Shown: positions 60,776 to 64,000 of the stretch, one piece after another
How positions within the stretch are numbered: the stretch's first letter is position 1
Layout of the letters: every line of letters begins with the position of its first letter
Assembly: GCF_900109645.1 (NCBI RefSeq)
Contig: NZ_FOBG01000001.1
Coordinates: 1,426,001-1,490,000 of the forward strand
Length of the DNA: 64,000 nucleotides
Direction of reading: 5' to 3'
Origin: Duganella sp. CF402
GTDB taxonomy: Bacteria > Pseudomonadota > Gammaproteobacteria > Burkholderiales > Burkholderiaceae_D
Made by a program: the position numbers and the translations under genes
The notes under the pieces: generated by a model
The model's input: only the letters and a program-made list of their open reading frames with translations
What the model was told of the DNA's origin: nothing
Database searches by the model: none

Positions 60776-63700
60776 TTGAGCAAGTTACAAAAAACAGCAA
60801 TCGCCGCAGCGGTTGCACAAATTGTCGTGCTGCACGCCAGCCCGGCCTGGGCCCAGACCACTGATACTACTGCCACCGGACCGGTGGTGGTGGTGAGCGG
60901 CCAGCGCGCCGCGCTGCAATCCGCACAAAAACTGAAACAAGACGCCGATGAAGTGGTCGACTCGATCGTCGCCGAAGACATCGGCAAGCTGCCGGACCGC
61001 TCGGTGACCGAGGTGCTGCAGCGTATCGCCGGCGTCACCATCGACCGCAATATGGCGGGCGACCCGAACCGCCAGTCGGTCGAAGGCTCCGGCGTCTCGG
61101 TGCGCGGCCTGACCTATGTGCGTTCCGAAATCAACGGCCGCGATGCGTTCTCGGCCGGTGGCGGCCGCTCGCTCGGCTTCGCCGACGTGGCGCCTGAGCT
61201 GATGGCCGGTGTCGACGTCTACAAGAATCCGTCCGCCGAACAGGTGGAAGGCGCGGTGGCCGCGCTGGTCAACCTGCGCACCGCCCTGCCGTTCGACTAC
61301 AAGGGCTTCAAGGGCGTGATGGGCGTATCGGAATCGTATTCCACCCTGCGCAAGGGCAAGCCTTCGCCGACCGGCACCATCCTGCTGTCGAACCGCTGGG
61401 CCACCGACCTCGGCGAGTTCGGCGCCCTGATCGATATCGCCCACGCCAAGAGCCCGAGCCGCTCCGACGGCGTCGGCGTCGATCCGTACTTCCCGCACGT
61501 GAACTCGACCGACCCGGCCCTGTACGACCGCTCCAAGACTCAGTGGATTCCGCTCGGCGTCGGCTATCGCTCGCAGGACTTCGACCGTACCCGCCGCGGC
61601 GACTACGCCGCCTTCCAGTGGCGTCCGAACAAGGACCTGACCGCGTCGCTGACCTACTTCAAGACCAAGTACAAGGAAGACCTCGACGAGCACGTGGTGG
61701 CCTCGTCCGAAGACAAGTGGTACCAGCAGGTGGCCAGCTCCAACGCGGTGTTCGACAAGAATGGCGCGTTCCAGAGCGGCACCATCTCGAACCCGACCTA
61801 TGGCGGCTCGCCGTTCAACAGCTCGCAGCGCATCAACACCCGTGAATCCGGCACCCGCGACCTGTCGCTGAACGTGCAATGGCGCGTGTCGCCGTCCCTG
61901 ACCTGGACCAATGACTTCCAGCACGTGCGCTCGACCACCGAGGGCTTCGACGCCGACGTCTCGACCGGCTTCATCCTGCCGAACCAGACGATGGACATGA
62001 CCGGCAGCGTGCCGCAGATCAGCCTCGGTTCGGCGGCCTACATGGCCGATGCGAAAAACTACTACTGGGCCTACACCCAGGAAGCACTGGACCGCGCCAA
62101 GGCCACCCAGAAGGCGTGGAAGTCGGACTTCAAGTACTCGTTCGACGATCCGGTGCTGCGCGACGTCCGCTTTGGCGTGCGCTTCACCGACCGCGAAGGC
62201 GTCAACAACAAGGCCCAGAAGTTCTACAACTGGCAGGGCATTACCTTCCCGTGGATGGAAGGCTGGCAGATCCCGCACGTGGCACGCCTGAACGATCCGC
62301 GCTTCGCCGGCGGCGCTTCGCTGCAGACCATCGACAACTTCTTCGGCGGTAAATACAACCTGCCACCGATGCTGTTTGCCGACGAGGCCACCGTGCGCGG
62401 CTTCCCGGACCAGTGGAGCAAGATCCACGCTTACCACGACGTGCTGTGCGCGGAGCAGTCGGCCGCCCAGGGCTGGGGCACCTGCGATACGTGGAAGCCG
62501 GCGACCTTCAACGATCCGGCTGCCACCAACAAGCAGAACGAGCGTACCCATGCGGCCTACGGCCAACTGCGCTTCGGCTGGGATGACCTCAAGTATCCGG
62601 TCGACGGCAACGTCGGCCTGCGCTACGTGAAGACCAACGGCTCGGGCAGCGGCTACGTCTCGTTCACGCCGCCGACCACGCCGACCATTCCGGCCGGCGC
62701 CGCCGTGACCGGCCAGGACAAGCTGATCAACATTGCCGGCTTTGCCGAAGCGCAGTCGTACAAGAACTCCTACGACAACTGGCTGCCGAGCCTGAACCTG
62801 CGCCTGAAGGCCACCGACCAGCTGCAGTTCCGCTTTGCCGTGGCCCGTGGCATGTCGCGTCCGGACTTCAACCAGCTGCAGGTGCAAACCACGCTGAGCG
62901 CCCAGCACCTGCAGACGGTCACCAAGGATGCGGCCGGCAACACCACCGGCGTGCGCTTCGACGGCACCAGCCTGACCGGCACCAGCGACGGCAACCCGCT
63001 GCTGAAGCCGACCATGTCGACCAACGTCGACCTGACCGCCGAATGGTACTTTGCCAAGGCCGGTTCGCTGACCTTCTCGGCGTTCAACAAGGACCTCAAA
63101 GACATCATCATGACGCAGAATTATTCGTACACTGCGAAAGATGTCGCCGGCAAGCCGCAAACCTTCGTGGTCACCGGCCCGGTCAATGGCGCCAACGGCT
63201 ACGCCCGCGGTTTCGAGATCGCTCACCAGCAGTACTACGACTTCGTGCCGGACTGGCTGCGCGGTATCGGCACCCAGGCCAGCTGGACCTACGTGGATAG
63301 CGAGCGCACCCTGAAGAAACCGGTGTTCGAAGCATGGTGCTCGGGTAACGACGCCTCGTCCAACTTCAACCTGAGCATCAATGGCTGCGATACCGACGGC
63401 CGCGCGTTCGGCAAGACCCCGCTGCAGGGCCTGTCGCGCAACACCGTCAACTTCGCGATCATGTACGAGCAGCACGGCCTGTCGATGCGCCTGGCCTACA
63501 ACTGGCGCTCGCGCTACCTGCTGGGCGTGAACCAGTGGGGCAGCCGGGGCAACAACGGCCTGAACACCAATCCGGACTCCGGTGCGGGCCGCTTCCTGAT
63601 CCCGACCACCAACAACGACCAGGCCTTCGGCCTGCCGCTGTACCAGGCTGCGTATGGCCAGGTGGATGCGTCGATCTTCTACGACTTCACGGACAAGTTC

Positions 63701-63835
63701 CGTGTCGGCCTGGAAGGCACCAACCTGACCAACTCGTACACGCGCCAGATCATGCAACAGCACTCGGGTGAGTTCACCCGCCAGGTGTTCATGAGCGGTC
63801 CGCGCTACACCCTGCTGGCACAGTACTCGTTCTAA
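60776..63835 (+). CDS. TonB-dependent receptor (Xanthomonas/Caulobacter type)
   Basis: A 1019-residue receptor with a signal peptide cut after AWA (near residue 26), plug domain from [15 protein letters not shown] with [18 protein letters not shown] and [17 protein letters not shown], and a barrel ending LLAQYSF with terminal Phe. It begins with TTG behind a GGGGGAGAC site almost identical to the one before the halogenase. The plug type is common for carbohydrate-linked receptors. A strong terminator follows. Confidence 0.93.
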   Translation: MSKLQKTAIAAAVAQIVVLHASPAWAQTTDTTATGPVVVVSGQRAALQSAQKLKQDADEVVDSIVAEDIGKLPDRSVTEVLQRIAGVTIDRNMAGDPNRQSVEGSGVSVRGLTYVRSEINGRDAFSAGGGRSLGFADVAPELMAGVDVYKNPSAEQVEGAVAALVNLRTALPFDYKGFKGVMGVSESYSTLRKGKPSPTGTILLSNRWATDLGEFGALIDIAHAKSPSRSDGVGVDPYFPHVNSTDPALYDRSKTQWIPLGVGYRSQDFDRTRRGDYAAFQWRPNKDLTASLTYFKTKYKEDLDEHVVASSEDKWYQQVASSNAVFDKNGAFQSGTISNPTYGGSPFNSSQRINTRESGTRDLSLNVQWRVSPSLTWTNDFQHVRSTTEGFDADVSTGFILPNQTMDMTGSVPQISLGSAAYMADAKNYYWAYTQEALDRAKATQKAWKSDFKYSFDDPVLRDVRFGVRFTDREGVNNKAQKFYNWQGITFPWMEGWQIPHVARLNDPRFAGGASLQTIDNFFGGKYNLPPMLFADEATVRGFPDQWSKIHAYHDVLCAEQSAAQGWGTCDTWKPATFNDPAATNKQNERTHAAYGQLRFGWDDLKYPVDGNVGLRYVKTNGSGSGYVSFTPPTTPTIPAGAAVTGQDKLINIAGFAEAQSYKNSYDNWLPSLNLRLKATDQLQFRFAVARGMSRPDFNQLQVQTTLSAQHLQTVTKDAAGNTTGVRFDGTSLTGTSDGNPLLKPTMSTNVDLTAEWYFAKAGSLTFSAFNKDLKDIIMTQNYSYTAKDVAGKPQTFVVTGPVNGANGYARGFEIAHQQYYDFVPDWLRGIGTQASWTYVDSERTLKKPVFEAWCSGNDASSNFNLSINGCDTDGRAFGKTPLQGLSRNTVNFAIMYEQHGLSMRLAYNWRSRYLLGVNQWGSRGNNGLNTNPDSGAGRFLIPTTNNDQAFGLPLYQAAYGQVDASIFYDFTDKFRVGLEGTNLTNSYTRQIMQQHSGEFTRQVFMSGPRYTLLAQYSF

Positions 63836-63848
63836 GCTGTAACACCCC

Positions 63849-63888
63849 CGCCGCCGCCGTGGCCCGCAAAGCCCCGGCGGCGTTTTTT
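63849..63888 (+). terminator. Rho-independent terminator
   Basis: Arms CGCCGCCG (63849-63856) and CGGCGGCG (63875-63882) are followed at once by six T residues (63883-63888), 13 nt after the receptor stop. The 165 nt to the window end hold no complete gene; an AGAAGAG purine run near 63988 may be the ribosome site of a gene starting just outside. Confidence 0.85.
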
Positions 63889-64000
63889 ATTACGAAATTA
63901 AACAAACCCGGCAATGATTCTCGCGAAGCTGCGCTGGCACGGTGATTCCTGCGCGATAATGCCAGCCGCAACCTTTATTCCGAGATAGAAGAGACACTAT

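Noticed and set aside
1-64000. tRNA, rRNA, riboswitches, prophage or integrase genes
   Set aside because: None seen on either strand by eye; a covariance-model scan would be needed to exclude small RNAs.

Overview
The window reads as a high-GC betaproteobacterial chromosome, most likely Oxalobacteraceae (Massilia, Duganella, Janthinobacterium or Herbaspirillum type). The clues are two PEP-CTERM proteins, several large TonB-dependent receptors, a receptor-linked tryptophan halogenase, LysR and LacI regulators, and tightly packed operons with GGAG-type ribosome binding sites. I saw no rRNA, tRNA, CRISPR array or transposase. Family names come from reading protein motifs by eye, not from a search.

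Positions 1-39700 look like one large catabolic island for glycosylated aromatic compounds, with flavonoid (C-)glycosides the best guess. At the left end a leftward operon (4261 to 1) encodes an MFS importer, a TIM-barrel protein plus a DUF6379 protein (together resembling the alpha and beta subunits of a C-glycoside deglycosidase), another TIM-barrel isomerase, and a Gfo/Idh/MocA dehydrogenase cut by the window edge. LacI and LysR regulators and a 14-TM MFS pump are encoded rightward (4466-7920).

A second leftward block (18000 to 7904) holds a TonB receptor, a Tat-linked GMC dehydrogenase with its small subunit (a glucoside 3-dehydrogenase type), a TetR regulator, four more TIM-barrel isomerase/epimerase proteins (one Tat-exported) and another MFS importer. 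A third leftward unit (22251 to 18102) has a luciferase-like monooxygenase, a GH3 glucosidase with a PA14 insert, and an FMN reductase. The second and third units share a 20-bp promoter motif (16/20 identical).

From 22422 to 39697 lie a cyclase-family hydrolase, a second NodD/FdeR-like LysR regulator and, divergent from it, a 14-gene rightward operon. Its first four genes encode a DUF1302/DUF1329/Ycf48-like/RND envelope transport set. The rest encode a C-C hydrolase, a type I extradiol dioxygenase, a Rieske-TetR fusion protein, an FAD monooxygenase, an MFS transporter, a cupin, an SDR, a fumarylacetoacetate-hydrolase-family enzyme and a DenD-like dehydrogenase. The hydrolase/dioxygenase/Rieske/FAD-monooxygenase core resembles the Fde naringenin pathway of Herbaspirillum seropedicae. 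The proposed flow is glycoside uptake, oxidation of the sugar at C3, cleavage of the sugar-aglycone bond, processing of the 3-keto sugar by TIM-barrel enzymes, then hydroxylation and meta-cleavage of the aglycone.

The right third (39700-64000) is a mix of ordinary accessory genes: an AraC regulator coupled to a degenerate GGDEF membrane protein, a hairpin-rich repeat, a TonB receptor with a double-propeller phytase, a second receptor, a PAS chemoreceptor, a secreted endonuclease/phosphatase-family protein, two PEP-CTERM proteins, a large Het-C/VWA7-like secreted protein, a GGDEF-EAL protein, and a tryptophan halogenase followed by its TonB receptor and a clear terminator.
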